Shown here: piece after piece, positions 11,750 to 20,728 of the stretch
Layout of the letters: each line of letters starts with the position of its first letter
Position numbering within the stretch: position 1 is the first letter of the stretch
Assembly (NCBI RefSeq): GCF_013184545.1
Contig: NZ_JAAOJA010000004.1
Coordinates: forward strand, 370,767-434,766
From: Pseudomonas tumuqii
Lineage (GTDB): Bacteria > Pseudomonadota > Gammaproteobacteria > Pseudomonadales > Pseudomonadaceae
DNA length: 64,000 nucleotides
Direction of reading: 5' to 3'
Notes under the pieces: generated by a model
Databases searched by the model: none
Told to the model about the DNA's origin: nothing
The model's input: only the letters and a program-made list of their open reading frames with translations
Program-made: the position numbers and the translations under genes

Positions 11750-12673
11750 ATGATCGAGATAAGCAAGCTAACCAAGCGTTTCGCACAGCACACAGTGGTG
11801 GATGACCTGTCCTTTCGCGTCGAGCGGGGGGAAGTATTGGGGTTCCTCGGCCCGAACGGTGCCGGCAAGTCCACCACCATGAAGATGCTCACCGGCTTTC
11901 TGGCGCCGACGTCCGGCACGGCGAGCATTCTCGGTTTCGATATCCAGAAAGACCGCCTCAAGGCCCAGCGGCAGATCGGCTACTTGCCGGAAGGCGCGCC
12001 CTGTTACGGCGACATGACGGTGCGCAGTTTCCTCGAGTTCATCACCGAGGTGCGCGGCTTCAGGGGGGCTGAAAAACGGCAGCGGGTGGCCAAGGCGGTG
12101 GCCCAGGTCGAGCTGGAAAATGTCCTCGAGCAGTCGATCGAGACCCTGTCCAAGGGCTTCAAGCGCCGGGTCGGTCTGGCCCAGGCCATCGTGCATGATC
12201 CCCGGGTGCTGATCCTCGACGAGCCCACCGATGGCCTCGATCCGAACCAGAAGCACCAGGTGCGCAAACTGATCCAGAGCCTGTCCTACGACAAGATCGT
12301 GATCATCTCCACCCATATCCTCGAAGAAGTCAGCGCGGTCTGCACCCGTGCGGTGGTGATCGCCCACGGCAAGCTGCTCGCCGATGGCACGCCGCTGGAG
12401 CTGGAAAGCCGTTCGCGCTACCACCAGGCCGTCACCCTGGTGGCCGAAGAGCCGCTGGATGTGGTGGCGCTGGCGGCCTTGCCGGGCGTCATCGGGGTGG
12501 AAGAGAACGAGCGCGAGCACAGCCTGAGCGTGCTGGCCAAGCCGGGTCAGGTGATCTTCCCGCAGGTCAATGCGCTGATCGCTCAGCGCGGCTGGCGGGT
12601 CAAGGAATTGAATGTCGAACGCGGTCGGCTGGACGAAGTGTTCCGCAGCCTGACCCGTGGGGAGATGGTATGA
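11750..12673 (+). CDS. ABC transporter ATP-binding protein, GldA/NosF type
   Basis: ATPase of an ABC-2 export system, 307 aa. Walker A is GPNGAGKS (34-41) and Walker B is VLILDE (153-158) followed by the D-loop. The signature at 133-137 reads LSKGF rather than LSGGQ, which is typical of this subfamily. The start ATG at 11750 has GAGGGAC just upstream. The stop overlaps the permease gene by 4 nt. Together with the next two genes it forms an operon like the gliding-motility GldA-GldF-GldG group, here in an organism not expected to glide. The cargo is unknown. Confidence 0.9.
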   Translation: MIEISKLTKRFAQHTVVDDLSFRVERGEVLGFLGPNGAGKSTTMKMLTGFLAPTSGTASILGFDIQKDRLKAQRQIGYLPEGAPCYGDMTVRSFLEFITEVRGFRGAEKRQRVAKAVAQVELENVLEQSIETLSKGFKRRVGLAQAIVHDPRVLILDEPTDGLDPNQKHQVRKLIQSLSYDKIVIISTHILEEVSAVCTRAVVIAHGKLLADGTPLELESRSRYHQAVTLVAEEPLDVVALAALPGVIGVEENEREHSLSVLAKPGQVIFPQVNALIAQRGWRVKELNVERGRLDEVFRSLTRGEMV

Positions 12674-13404
12674 GGCAGTTGCCGGTGCTGTTCAAACGCG
12701 AGTTGGCGAGCTACTTCACCACGCCGCTGGCCTATGTATTTATCGTGATCTTCCTGGTCCTGTCCGGGGTGTTCACCTTCTATCTGGGTAATTTCTTCGA
12801 GAGCGGCCAGGCCAATCTGGCGCCGTTCTTCGCCTTCCACCCCTGGTTGTACCTGTTTCTGGTACCGGCGATTGCCATGCGCCTGTGGGCCGAGGAACGC
12901 AAATCCGGCACCATCGAGCTGCTGATGACCCTGCCGGTCACCCGTTTCGAGGCGGTCACCGGCAAGTTCCTCGCGGCCTGGGCCTTCGCCGGCCTGGCGT
13001 TGCTGCTGACCTTTCCAATGATCATCACCGTCAACTACCTGGGCGAGCCGGACAACGGCGCGATCATTACCGGCTACATCGGCAGTTGGCTGCTGGCCGG
13101 TGCCTACCTGGCCATCGGCTCGTGCATGTCGGCGCTGGCGAAGAACCAGGTAATCGCCTTTATCCTCGCGGTCAGCGTGTGCTTCCTGTTCATCGTCAGC
13201 GGCTTTCCCATGGTGCTCGACGGCTTCAGTGGCTGGGCGCCGCAGTGGGTGATCGACGCGGTGGCGTCGCTGAGCTTCCTGACCCGTTTCGATGCCATCA
13301 GCAAGGGCGTGATCGACCTGCGCGATTTGCTGTATTTCCTCACCCTGATCGCCGCCTGGTTGGCTGCGACTGCGGTGGTCATCGACCTTAAGAAAGCCGA
13401 CTGA
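12670..13404 (+). CDS. ABC-2 type permease, GldF-like
   Basis: Inner-membrane permease of 244 aa with about six transmembrane segments and the conserved early segment RWAEERKSGTIELL-like (here LWAEERKSGTIELLMTLPV), a hallmark of GldF/NosY-type permeases. The start ATG at 12670 overlaps the ATPase stop (ATGA). The next gene begins 8 nt after its stop. It should pair with the upstream ATPase; the C-terminus ends in a short charged tail (DLKKAD). Confidence 0.9.
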   Translation: MRQLPVLFKRELASYFTTPLAYVFIVIFLVLSGVFTFYLGNFFESGQANLAPFFAFHPWLYLFLVPAIAMRLWAEERKSGTIELLMTLPVTRFEAVTGKFLAAWAFAGLALLLTFPMIITVNYLGEPDNGAIITGYIGSWLLAGAYLAIGSCMSALAKNQVIAFILAVSVCFLFIVSGFPMVLDGFSGWAPQWVIDAVASLSFLTRFDAISKGVIDLRDLLYFLTLIAAWLAATAVVIDLKKAD

Positions 13405-13412
13405 GGGTGCCC

Positions 13413-15248
13413 ATGAAAAAGCTGATGGTTTCCGGCGCCGGGCTCGTCCTCATCGCCCTGGCGTTTCTCGCCTTCAACCTGTTTTCCAGTCTGAGCCTGA
13501 CCGGCGCACGCCTGGACCTGACCGAGCAGAAGCTCTACACCATCTCCCCCGGTACCCGGCAGATTCTTGCCGAGCTGGACCAGCCGGTGGAGCTGAACTT
13601 CTTCTACTCCGACAGCGCCTCCAAGAACCTGCCGGCGCTGCGCACCTACGCCAAGCGCGTCGAGGAAATGCTCAAGGCCTACCAGCGCGAGGCGGGCGGC
13701 AAGCTCAAGCTGAAGGTCATCGACCCGGCGCCGTTCTCCGAGGACGAGGACCGGGCGGCCGAGTTCGGCCTGCAGGCCGTTCCCCTGCAACAGGGCGGCG
13801 ATTCGCTGTACTTCGGCCTGGCCGGCAAGAATGCCGAGGGTACGACCCAGGTGATTCCGTTCTTCGCCCTGGATCAGGAGGAGTTCCTCGAATACGAACT
13901 CAGCCGTCTAGTGCTGAGCCTGGCCAAGCCCGAGCGGCCGGTGGTTGGCGTGCTGTCCGGGTTGCAGATCAATGGCGGTTTCGACATGGCGTCACGCCAG
14001 CCGACGCCGCCGTGGATGGTGATGGAGGAGATCCGCCAGCTGTTCCAGATCGAGAGCCTGAAGGCCGACGTCGACCTGATCCCCGAGCATGTCTCGGTGC
14101 TGCTGCTGGTGCACCCCAAACAGTTGCCGCAGCAGACCCTCTACGCCATCGACCAGTTCGTCCTGCGCGGCGGCAAGCTGCTGGCCTTCGTCGATCCGTT
14201 CAGCGAGGCCGATACCCAGGCCGAGATGCCCGGCGCGATGGCCATCGACAAGTCCTCCGATCTCGAGCCGCTGTTCAAGGCCTGGGGCCTGCGCATGGTG
14301 CCGGACCAGGTGCTCGGCGATGGCTCCTACGCCATGTCCGTGAGCATGGGCCAGGATCGGCGTCCGGTGCGGCATGCCGCCTGGCTGAGCCTGCCGAAGA
14401 AGGCGCTGGATCAGGACGACATCAGCACCGCCGCGCTGGAGAACCTGACCGTGGCCGCCGCCGGCATACTCGAGCCGCTGGAAGGCGCCAAGACCCGTTT
14501 CATCCCGCTGATCCAGAGCTCGCAGTACGCCATGCCCTTCGACGTGAAGCGCTTCGCCATGCTGCAGAACCCGGAGGAGCTGATCCGCGAGCTCGAACCG
14601 ACCGGCGAGCGCTACAGCCTGGCCGCGCGCATCGACGGTCCGGCGCTGTCGGCCTATCCGGACGGCATCGAAGGGCGCAAGGACGGCTTGCAGCAGGCGG
14701 ACAACATCAACGTCATCGTCGTCGCCGATACCGACCTGCTCACCGACCGCATGTGGGTGCAGGTGCAGGACTTCTTCGGCCAGCGCATTCCGCAGCCGTG
14801 GGCGGACAACGCCGGCTTCGCGATCAACGCCCTGGATAACCTGGCCGGCTCCGAGGCGCTGATCAGTGTGCGTTCGCGCGGACGCTTCACCCGTCCGTTC
14901 GCGGCGGTCGAGGCGATCCAGCGCGAGGCCGAAGTGCGCTTTCGCGAGAAGGAACAGGCCCTGCAGGCGCGCCTGGCGGACACCGAGCAGAAGCTCGCCG
15001 CCTTGCAGCAGAACGACGACCCGAGCAAGGCGCTGGAACTGACCCCGGAGCAGCAGGCCACGGTGCAGCAGTTCCTCCAGGAGAAGCTGAAGATCCGCAA
15101 GGAACTGCGCGAGGTGCGCTACCAGTTGAACGCCGATATCGAGGCGCTGGGACGCACCCTGAAGTTCGCCAATATCGCCCTGATGCCGCTGTTGCTGACC
15201 CTCGGCGTGCTGGCGTTGTGGCTATGGCGGCGGCGCAAGCACGGTTGA
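13413..15248 (+). CDS. GldG-family ABC-associated protein
   Basis: Membrane-anchored auxiliary protein of 611 aa. TM1 is at about residues 8-25, followed by a large soluble domain (ABC-type uncharacterised transport region; LTEQKLYTISPGTR near its start). A coiled-coil lies at about 495-575, and a C-terminal TM is followed by WRRRKHG. The ATG at 13413 has GAGGG 5 nt upstream and is preferred to the GTG at 13407. In Bacteroidetes GldG belongs to the gliding ABC complex; in pseudomonads the role is not known to me, and linkage to plsB only hints at an envelope function. Confidence 0.85.
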   Translation: MKKLMVSGAGLVLIALAFLAFNLFSSLSLTGARLDLTEQKLYTISPGTRQILAELDQPVELNFFYSDSASKNLPALRTYAKRVEEMLKAYQREAGGKLKLKVIDPAPFSEDEDRAAEFGLQAVPLQQGGDSLYFGLAGKNAEGTTQVIPFFALDQEEFLEYELSRLVLSLAKPERPVVGVLSGLQINGGFDMASRQPTPPWMVMEEIRQLFQIESLKADVDLIPEHVSVLLLVHPKQLPQQTLYAIDQFVLRGGKLLAFVDPFSEADTQAEMPGAMAIDKSSDLEPLFKAWGLRMVPDQVLGDGSYAMSVSMGQDRRPVRHAAWLSLPKKALDQDDISTAALENLTVAAAGILEPLEGAKTRFIPLIQSSQYAMPFDVKRFAMLQNPEELIRELEPTGERYSLAARIDGPALSAYPDGIEGRKDGLQQADNINVIVVADTDLLTDRMWVQVQDFFGQRIPQPWADNAGFAINALDNLAGSEALISVRSRGRFTRPFAAVEAIQREAEVRFREKEQALQARLADTEQKLAALQQNDDPSKALELTPEQQATVQQFLQEKLKIRKELREVRYQLNADIEALGRTLKFANIALMPLLLTLGVLALWLWRRRKHG

Positions 15249-15269
15249 TCACAACATGTCGGATCCATT

Positions 15270-15433
15270 GTAGGGTGGGTTAGCGGCGCCAACCTCCGAG
15301 CGATCAGGCATCGCTATCGTGGCGCGCCGCGTAACCCACCAAGCGATCTCCCGCGTTGCGCCGATGGTGGGTTACGGCGCAACGGATCTTGCTGGTTCAT
15401 CGCTATCGGCAGCGTGCGCCTAACCCACCCTAC
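15270..15433. repeat. Intergenic inverted repeat of the GTAGGGTGGGTTA type
   Basis: Outer ends are GTAGGGTGGGTTAG and CTAACCCACCCTAC (perfect complements), with inner CGTAACCCACC and GGTGGGTTACG copies. The element fills most of the 285-nt gap after the GldG-like gene and may act as a terminator or mRNA stabiliser. It is related to the copy at 8735-8869. Confidence 0.7.
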
Positions 15434-15533
15434 GAGGGGCCGTTTAACCGCAGGTTGATCTGTGACGCGACACTAGGTAAGTGCCTTTGCTTGCTACGTC
15501 GCCCATTCCCGGGCGCTTGACGGCTGGAAAGCC

Positions 15534-15911
15534 TCAGCTGGTGCGCCAGGTGATTTCCTCGACGCCGTCGGCGCTGATGCGCATCCAGCGATCGGCCTGT
15601 TCGTCGTTTTCCTCTTCCTGCCAGCTGCCCGGGGCGCAGCGCACTTCGACGCCGAGCGCGGCAAAGGCGGCCTGGGCGCAGCTCAAATCGTCGTCCCAGG
15701 GGGTGGCGGCGCTTTCCAGGTAGAGGCTGTGCCATTTGCCGACGGCTTTCGGCAGCCAGGTCACCGGCACCTCGCCGGCCAGGCACTTGAAGGTCTGGCC
15801 TTTCTGCTGCCAGGGCGTGCAGGGGCCGAGCGCTTCGCTCAACCAGGCGGCGATGGCGTGGTGATCGGCATCTTTCAGGTAAATCTCGATATCCGGTTGG
15901 CGCATGGTCAT
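15534..15911 (-). CDS. Conserved hypothetical protein, 125 aa
   Basis: Small acidic, probably cytosolic protein without signal peptide or membrane segment. It begins DIEIYLKDAD and contains LPKAVGKWHSLYLES and several Trp residues. The start ATG at 15911 has AGGA 4 nt upstream; a second ATG lies at 15905. It sits 15 nt downstream of rlmA on the same strand, so it is probably in the dapE-rlmA transcript. I recognise no family with certainty and infer no function. Confidence 0.75.
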   Translation of the reverse strand: MTMRQPDIEIYLKDADHHAIAAWLSEALGPCTPWQQKGQTFKCLAGEVPVTWLPKAVGKWHSLYLESAATPWDDDLSCAQAAFAALGVEVRCAPGSWQEEENDEQADRWMRISADGVEEITWRTS

Positions 15912-15926
15912 CTGTTCCTGGGGAGC

Positions 15927-16730
15927 CTAGATTTTTTCGATCCAATCGTAGCGTATGGCAACCGTCACCTCTAAGGGTTCGGCGATCACCGCGGCGCGCC
16001 GTTCGGCGCTGGCGCGCCAGCCATGGGGGGTCATCGCCAGCAGGTCGGCGCGGGCCTCGCTGCTGGTCAGGTGCAGCGTGAAGCTCAGGGTTTCGCTGTG
16101 AGCCAGGCGCATGCCCGCGGGAATCAGTTCGAGGTGCTTCTGGTCGTCGTAGTCGCGGACTTCGTCGTACAGCTGCTGGCGCAGTTCCATCAGGTGTTCG
16201 CGGGTCGGGCCCATGCGCAGCAGACCGCCGCCAGGGGCGAGCAGGCGCTTGGCTTCTTGCCAGTCGAGCGGGCTGAAGACGCTGGCCAGCAGTTGGCAAC
16301 TGGCGTCGGCCAGCGGCACCCGGGCCATGCTCGCCACCAGCCAGGTCAGCTGCGGCGAACGTTTGCAGCCACGCTTGATCGCCTCGCGGGAGATATCCAG
16401 GGCATAACCGTCGGCAGCGGGCAGGGCGTCGGCCAGCTGTGCGCTGTAATAACCCTCGCCGCAGCCGATATCCAGCCAGCGCGCGGGCGCATAACCCGCG
16501 GCCAGTTCGGCCAGGCGTCTGGCCAGCGGCGCATAGTGGCCGCCGTCGAGAAAGCGCCGGCGCGCCTCGACCATGGCGGCGTTGTCGCCCGGGTCGCGGC
16601 TGTTCTTGTGCTGCACCGGCAGCAGGTTCAGGTAGCCCTGGCGCGCGCGGTCGAAACGATGCCCTGCGGGGCAGATCACGCCGTTGTCGAGCGCGCTCAA
16701 GGCGCCTTGGCAGAGGGGGCAGGTCAGCAT
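15927..16730 (-). CDS. rlmA: 23S rRNA (guanine-N1)-methyltransferase RlmA
   Basis: S-adenosylmethionine-dependent enzyme methylating guanine in helix 35 of 23S rRNA (G745 in E. coli), 267 aa. The N-terminal zinc ligands C4, C7, C20 and H24 have the family spacing. The SAM motif LDIGCGEGYYS lies at about 91-101 and the FSPLDW segment follows. The start ATG at 16730 overlaps the dapE stop by one base (TAATG), so translation is probably coupled. The RlmA/TlrB family also includes tylosin-resistance enzymes, but the Gram-negative context favours RlmA. Confidence 0.9.
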   Translation of the reverse strand: MLTCPLCQGALSALDNGVICPAGHRFDRARQGYLNLLPVQHKNSRDPGDNAAMVEARRRFLDGGHYAPLARRLAELAAGYAPARWLDIGCGEGYYSAQLADALPAADGYALDISREAIKRGCKRSPQLTWLVASMARVPLADASCQLLASVFSPLDWQEAKRLLAPGGGLLRMGPTREHLMELRQQLYDEVRDYDDQKHLELIPAGMRLAHSETLSFTLHLTSSEARADLLAMTPHGWRASAERRAAVIAEPLEVTVAIRYDWIEKI

Positions 16731-17884
16731 TACGAGAGCAATTTCACGAGGGTCTGATAGTAGATCTCGGTCAGCACCTCCAGATCGCTGGCCAGCACGC
16801 GCTCGTTGATCTGGTGGATGGTGGCATTGACCGGGCCGAGTTCGACCACCTGGGTGCCGAGGGTGGCGATGAAGCGCCCATCGGAGGTGCCGCCGCTGGT
16901 CGAGGGCTGGGTGTCGCGGCCGGTTACGCGCTTGATGCTGGCGGCCACGGCGTCGAGCAGGGCGCCCGGTTCGGTGAGGAACGGCAGGCCGGACAGGGCC
17001 CATTCCACGTGGTAGTCCAGGCCGTGCTTGGCGAGGATCGCGTTGACCCTGTGCTGCAGGCCTTCGACCGTGGACTCGGTGGAGAAGCGGAAGTTGAAGA
17101 TCGCCTGCAGTTCGCCGGGGATCACGTTGGTGGTGCCGGTGCCGGCATTCAGGTTGGAGACCTGGAAGCTGGTCGGCGGGAAGAAGGAGTTGCCGTCGTC
17201 CCAGTGTTCGGCGGCCAGCTCTGCCAACGCCGGGGCGGCCAGGTGGATCGGGTTCTTCGCCAGGTGCGGGTAGGCCACGTGGCCCTGTATGCCGCGCACC
17301 GTCAGCTTGGCGCCGAGCGAGCCGCGGCGGCCGTTCTTCACCACGTCGCCGACCAGCGAGGTACTCGACGGCTCGCCGACGATGCACCAGTCCAGGCGTT
17401 CGCCGCGCGCGGCCAGGCGCTCGACCACGGCCTTGGTGCCGTGCTGGGCCGGGCCTTCCTCGTCGCTGGTGATCAGGAAGGCGATGCGGCCTTTATGTTG
17501 CGGGTGGTCGGCGACGAAGCGCTCGACGGCGATGATCATCGACGCCAGGCTGCCTTTCATGTCGGCGGCGCCACGCCCGCAGAGCATGCCCTGCTCGTCG
17601 ATCAGGGCATCGAACGGTTGGTGCTGCCAGGCCTGCAGCGGGCCGGTCGGCACCACGTCGGTATGCCCGGCGAAGCACAGCACCGGACCGTCCTGCTGGC
17701 CATGGCTGGCCCAGAAATTCTCCACTTCCTCGATGCGCATGGCTTCGATCTGGAAGCCGAGCGCTTGCAGGCGGCGCATCATCAGCTCCTGGCAGCCTTC
17801 GTCGACCGGGGTGACGGACGGGCGGCGAATCAGCTCGCAGGCGAGTTCCAGGGTGGGCGTCAGGGTCGGGGCGGGGGCAGTCAT
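16730..17884 (-). CDS. dapE: Succinyl-diaminopimelate desuccinylase
   Basis: Zinc M20 peptidase-family enzyme hydrolysing N-succinyl-LL-diaminopimelate to LL-DAP in lysine and peptidoglycan precursor synthesis, 384 aa. The first metal motif GHTDVVPTG gives H74 and D76. GAADMKG supplies the bridging Asp and TSDEEGPA the catalytic Glu pair; GTSDGRFIA is near the C-terminus. The start ATG at 17884 gives the normal family length. dapD and dapC, which act in the same route, lie 5-7 kb away in this window. Confidence 0.95.
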   Translation of the reverse strand: MTAPAPTLTPTLELACELIRRPSVTPVDEGCQELMMRRLQALGFQIEAMRIEEVENFWASHGQQDGPVLCFAGHTDVVPTGPLQAWQHQPFDALIDEQGMLCGRGAADMKGSLASMIIAVERFVADHPQHKGRIAFLITSDEEGPAQHGTKAVVERLAARGERLDWCIVGEPSSTSLVGDVVKNGRRGSLGAKLTVRGIQGHVAYPHLAKNPIHLAAPALAELAAEHWDDGNSFFPPTSFQVSNLNAGTGTTNVIPGELQAIFNFRFSTESTVEGLQHRVNAILAKHGLDYHVEWALSGLPFLTEPGALLDAVAASIKRVTGRDTQPSTSGGTSDGRFIATLGTQVVELGPVNATIHQINERVLASDLEVLTEIYYQTLVKLLS

Positions 17885-17959
17885 TGCGGCTCCAGAGCGG
17901 CATCAAGCGGAAAGGCCGCCATATTAAAGCAAAACGGCGGCCCGGGCCTGCGCCTGCAG

Positions 17960-19111
17960 TTACAACGCGCGCAGCAGGATGCGCTCGCTGACCTCCAGGT
18001 CGATATCGCGGTGTTCGCCGAGGGCGATCAGCTGGTGGCGTTGCAGTTGCGCCAGCACCTGGGGGATCGCATCGGCGTCCAGGCCGTGTTCGGACAGGCG
18101 GGTCGGCACGCCCATGCGCTTGAAGAAGGCCTCGGTGGCGGTAATCGCCGCGTCGATGCGCGCATCTTCGGTGCCTTCGTGCAGCTGCCAGACCCGTTCG
18201 GCGTATTGCAGCAGCTTGGCGCGCTTGGTCTCGCGGCGTTCGGCGAGCAGCGCCGGCAGGACCACGGCGAGGGTCTGCGCATGGTCGATGTGGTAGAGCG
18301 CGGTCAATTCGTGGCCGATCAGGTGGGTGGCCCAGTCCTGGGGTACGCCACAGCCGATCAGGCCGTTGAGCGCCTGGGTGGCGCACCACATCAGGTTGGC
18401 GCGGACGTTGTAGTCCTCGGGGTTGCTCAGGGCTTTCGGACCTTCCTCGATCAGGGTCTGCAGCAGGCCTTCGGCATAGCGGTCCTGCAGCGGTGCGTCG
18501 GCCGGGTAGGTCAGGTACTGCTCGATGGTGTGGACGAAGGCATCGACTACGCCGTTGCCGATCTGGCGCAGCGGCAGGCTGAAGGTGGTGCAGGGGTCGA
18601 GGATGGCGAAGCGCGGGAACAGCAGCGGGCTGGAGAACGGTAGCTTCTCCTGGCGCGCCGCATGGGTGACCACGCCGTGCTGGTTGCTTTCCGAACCGGT
18701 GGCGCCCAAGGTCAGTACGCAGCCCAGCGGTAGCGCGGCTTTGGCGCGGGTGCCGGTGAGCAGCTCGAGCGGGTCGCCGGCATGGCACAGCGCCGCGGCG
18801 ATGAACTTGCTGCCGTCGATCACCGAGCCGCCGCCGATGGCCAGGATGAAATCGCAGTGGTCGCGCCTGGCCTGCGCCACGGCGCGCAGCAGGGTGTCGA
18901 ACTGCGGATTGGCTTCGATGCCGGCGAAGCGGCTGATGGCGAAGCCCGTCAATGCCTCCTCGACCTGGGCCCAGACGCCGTTCTGGAAGATGCTGCCGCC
19001 ACCGTGGGTGACCAGCACGCGGCTGCCGGCGGGAATTTCCTTGCCGAGCTTGGCGATTTGGCCTTCGCCGAAATGGATCTTGGTCGGATTATGAAAACTG
19101 AAATTACGCAT
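17960..19111 (-). CDS. Iron-containing (group III) alcohol dehydrogenase, YqhD-like
   Basis: NAD(P)H-dependent alcohol/aldehyde oxidoreductase of 383 aa. The nucleotide-binding GGGSVID is at 93-99. Metal ligands D190, H194, H267 and H277 lie in VVDAFVH, GHELTA and IDHAQT. The sequence resembles E. coli YqhD (387 aa), which reduces short aldehydes with NADPH. The start ATG at 19111 precedes MRNFSFHNPTKI. It is flanked by dapE on one side and divergent tcdA on the other and appears monocistronic. The physiological substrate is not determined by sequence. Confidence 0.85.
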   Translation of the reverse strand: MRNFSFHNPTKIHFGEGQIAKLGKEIPAGSRVLVTHGGGSIFQNGVWAQVEEALTGFAISRFAGIEANPQFDTLLRAVAQARRDHCDFILAIGGGSVIDGSKFIAAALCHAGDPLELLTGTRAKAALPLGCVLTLGATGSESNQHGVVTHAARQEKLPFSSPLLFPRFAILDPCTTFSLPLRQIGNGVVDAFVHTIEQYLTYPADAPLQDRYAEGLLQTLIEEGPKALSNPEDYNVRANLMWCATQALNGLIGCGVPQDWATHLIGHELTALYHIDHAQTLAVVLPALLAERRETKRAKLLQYAERVWQLHEGTEDARIDAAITATEAFFKRMGVPTRLSEHGLDADAIPQVLAQLQRHQLIALGEHRDIDLEVSERILLRAL

Positions 19112-19216
19112 GGCAGGCTCCGGCAGGCTGGCTTCTCGTTGTCGGCGGACTATAGCGCCACCGCCTCGAGTAAACCCGTATAGCTGGTCATTCACCGGCT
19201 TGAGTCGAATCGGTAC

Positions 19217-19245
19217 TTGGGTGTGCTGGGTGAGCTTCCTATAAT
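19217..19245 (+). promoter_or_regulatory. Sigma70 promoter for tcdA
   Basis: TTGGGT (19217-19222), a 17-bp spacer and a perfect TATAAT (19240-19245), 38 nt upstream of the tcdA ATG. Confidence 0.6.
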
Positions 19246-19282
19246 GCGCGCCTGCCCGGGGTATGGGGATTGAGGTGATGAA

Positions 19283-20086
19283 ATGACGATCGACCAACAA
19301 CGCTTTGCTGGAATTGCCCGCCTGTACGGTCGCGAGGGCGCCGAGCGCCTGGCCGCGGCGCATGTTGCGGTGGTCGGTATTGGCGGCGTCGGTTCCTGGG
19401 CGGCCGAGGCGCTGGCGCGCTCGGGAGTCGGCGAGATCTCGCTGTTCGACCTCGACGATGTCTGCGTCAGCAATACCAACCGGCAGATCCAGGCGCTGGA
19501 CAGCACGGTCGGCCAGGCCAAGGTCGAGGTGATGGCGGCGCGAATCCGGGCGATCAATCCTGCCTGCGTGGTGCACGCGGTAGCCGACTTCGTCACCCGC
19601 GAGAGCATGGCCGAGTACATCACCGGGCAACTCGACGCGGTGATCGACTGCATCGACAGCGTCAGCGCCAAGGCCGCGCTGATCTCCTGGTGCAAGCGGC
19701 GCAAGATCCAGGTGGTCACCACCGGCGGCGCCGGTGGGCAGATCGACCCGACGCAGATCCAGGTCGGCGACCTGAACAAGACCTGGAACGATCCGCTGGC
19801 CTCCAAGGTGCGCTCGACCCTGCGCCGCGACTACAACTTCTCGCGCACGCCGGGGCGCAACTACAGCGTGCCCTGCGTGTTTTCCACCGAGCAGCTGCGC
19901 TACCCGAAACCGGATGGCAGCGTGTGCCAGTACAAGGGCTTCGTCGGCGAAGGGGTCAAGCTCGACTGCGCCGGCGGTTTCGGCGCGGCGATGATGGTCA
20001 CCGCGAGCTTCGGCATGGTGGCCGTGGCCAAGACCGTGGAGAAGCTGGTGGCCGGCGCGCGCCGGCCGGCCGAACGGACGAAATAG
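19283..20086 (+). CDS. tcdA: tRNA threonylcarbamoyladenosine dehydratase TcdA (CsdL)
   Basis: E1-like ATP-dependent enzyme that cyclises t6A37 in ANN-decoding tRNAs to ct6A, 267 aa. The nucleotide-binding GIGGVG is at 32-37 in GIGGVGSWAAEALARSGVG, followed by the E1-like DLDDVCVSNTNRQ. The start ATG at 19283 has GAGGTGA upstream. In E. coli TcdA works with the sulfur-transfer proteins CsdA and CsdE, and here those two genes lie convergently just downstream, which supports the assignment. Confidence 0.93.
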   Translation: MTIDQQRFAGIARLYGREGAERLAAAHVAVVGIGGVGSWAAEALARSGVGEISLFDLDDVCVSNTNRQIQALDSTVGQAKVEVMAARIRAINPACVVHAVADFVTRESMAEYITGQLDAVIDCIDSVSAKAALISWCKRRKIQVVTTGGAGGQIDPTQIQVGDLNKTWNDPLASKVRSTLRRDYNFSRTPGRNYSVPCVFSTEQLRYPKPDGSVCQYKGFVGEGVKLDCAGGFGAAMMVTASFGMVAVAKTVEKLVAGARRPAERTK

Positions 20087-20183
20087 ACCCTATGCCCTAT
20101 CCCTTGCCCGTGAATTCCGGCGGCAGCGAAGAAGGTGAATTGCCCGCCCACAACACAGGTGGCGTGGCACGTGCCCGGTTCGG

Positions 20184-20243
20184 GTAGGGTGCGCCGTGCG
20201 CACCGCAGGCAGATGGCTGTTGCTGCGGCCTCACCCATCTACG
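20184..20243. repeat. GTAGGGTGCGCC-type repeat, degenerate right arm
   Basis: The left arm GTAGGGTGCGCCGTGCGCACC matches the arms at 21961 and 57765. The possible right end (CTCACCCATCTAC) is decayed. It lies between tcdA and csdE, which converge here. Confidence 0.5.
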
Positions 20244-20308
20244 GTCTTGATCTTTGCGCGCCCAGTTGGTTGTGCGACAGCCCGGCGTCGTAGACGAGGC
20301 GGGATCTG

Positions 20309-20728
20309 CTACGGAATCCAAGCGTCGCGGGTCAGCTCGCGCATGCGCTGCAGCACGGCATTCAGGCCATTGCTGCGCGAGGGCGAGAGTTGGCGCGCCA
20401 GGCCGAGCTGGCCGAACCAGTCGTCCAGGTCGATTGTGGCCAGTTCCGCGCCGGTCAGGCCGTTAACCCGTGCCAGCAGCAGCGCCAGCAGCCCGCGCAG
20501 CAGGCGCGCATCGCTGCCGGCGCGAAACTGCCAGCACCGATCCCGGTGTTCGGCGACCAGCCAGACCTGGCTTTCGCAGCCGTGCACGCGGTTGGCCTCG
20601 CAGCGTTCCTCGTCGCTCAGTGCCGGCAGGCGTTCGCCCCACTGCATCAACAGGCGCGCACGCTGTTCCCAGCCCAGGCATTGGCCGAAGGCGGCGAGGG
20701 CCTGCTCGGCGCCGGCGGGCAGGTTCAT
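20309..20728 (-). CDS. csdE: SufE/CsdE-family sulfur acceptor protein
   Basis: Accepts persulfide sulfur from a cysteine desulfurase, 139 aa. The acceptor is C51 in VHGCESQVWL, the conserved SufE-fold loop. The start ATG at 20728 overlaps the csdA stop by 4 nt, so stoichiometric coupled translation is likely. It could be called SufE from sequence alone; adjacency to a class II desulfurase and to tcdA, with no suf genes in view, favours CsdE. Confidence 0.88.
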   Translation of the reverse strand: MNLPAGAEQALAAFGQCLGWEQRARLLMQWGERLPALSDEERCEANRVHGCESQVWLVAEHRDRCWQFRAGSDARLLRGLLALLLARVNGLTGAELATIDLDDWFGQLGLARQLSPSRSNGLNAVLQRMRELTRDAWIP

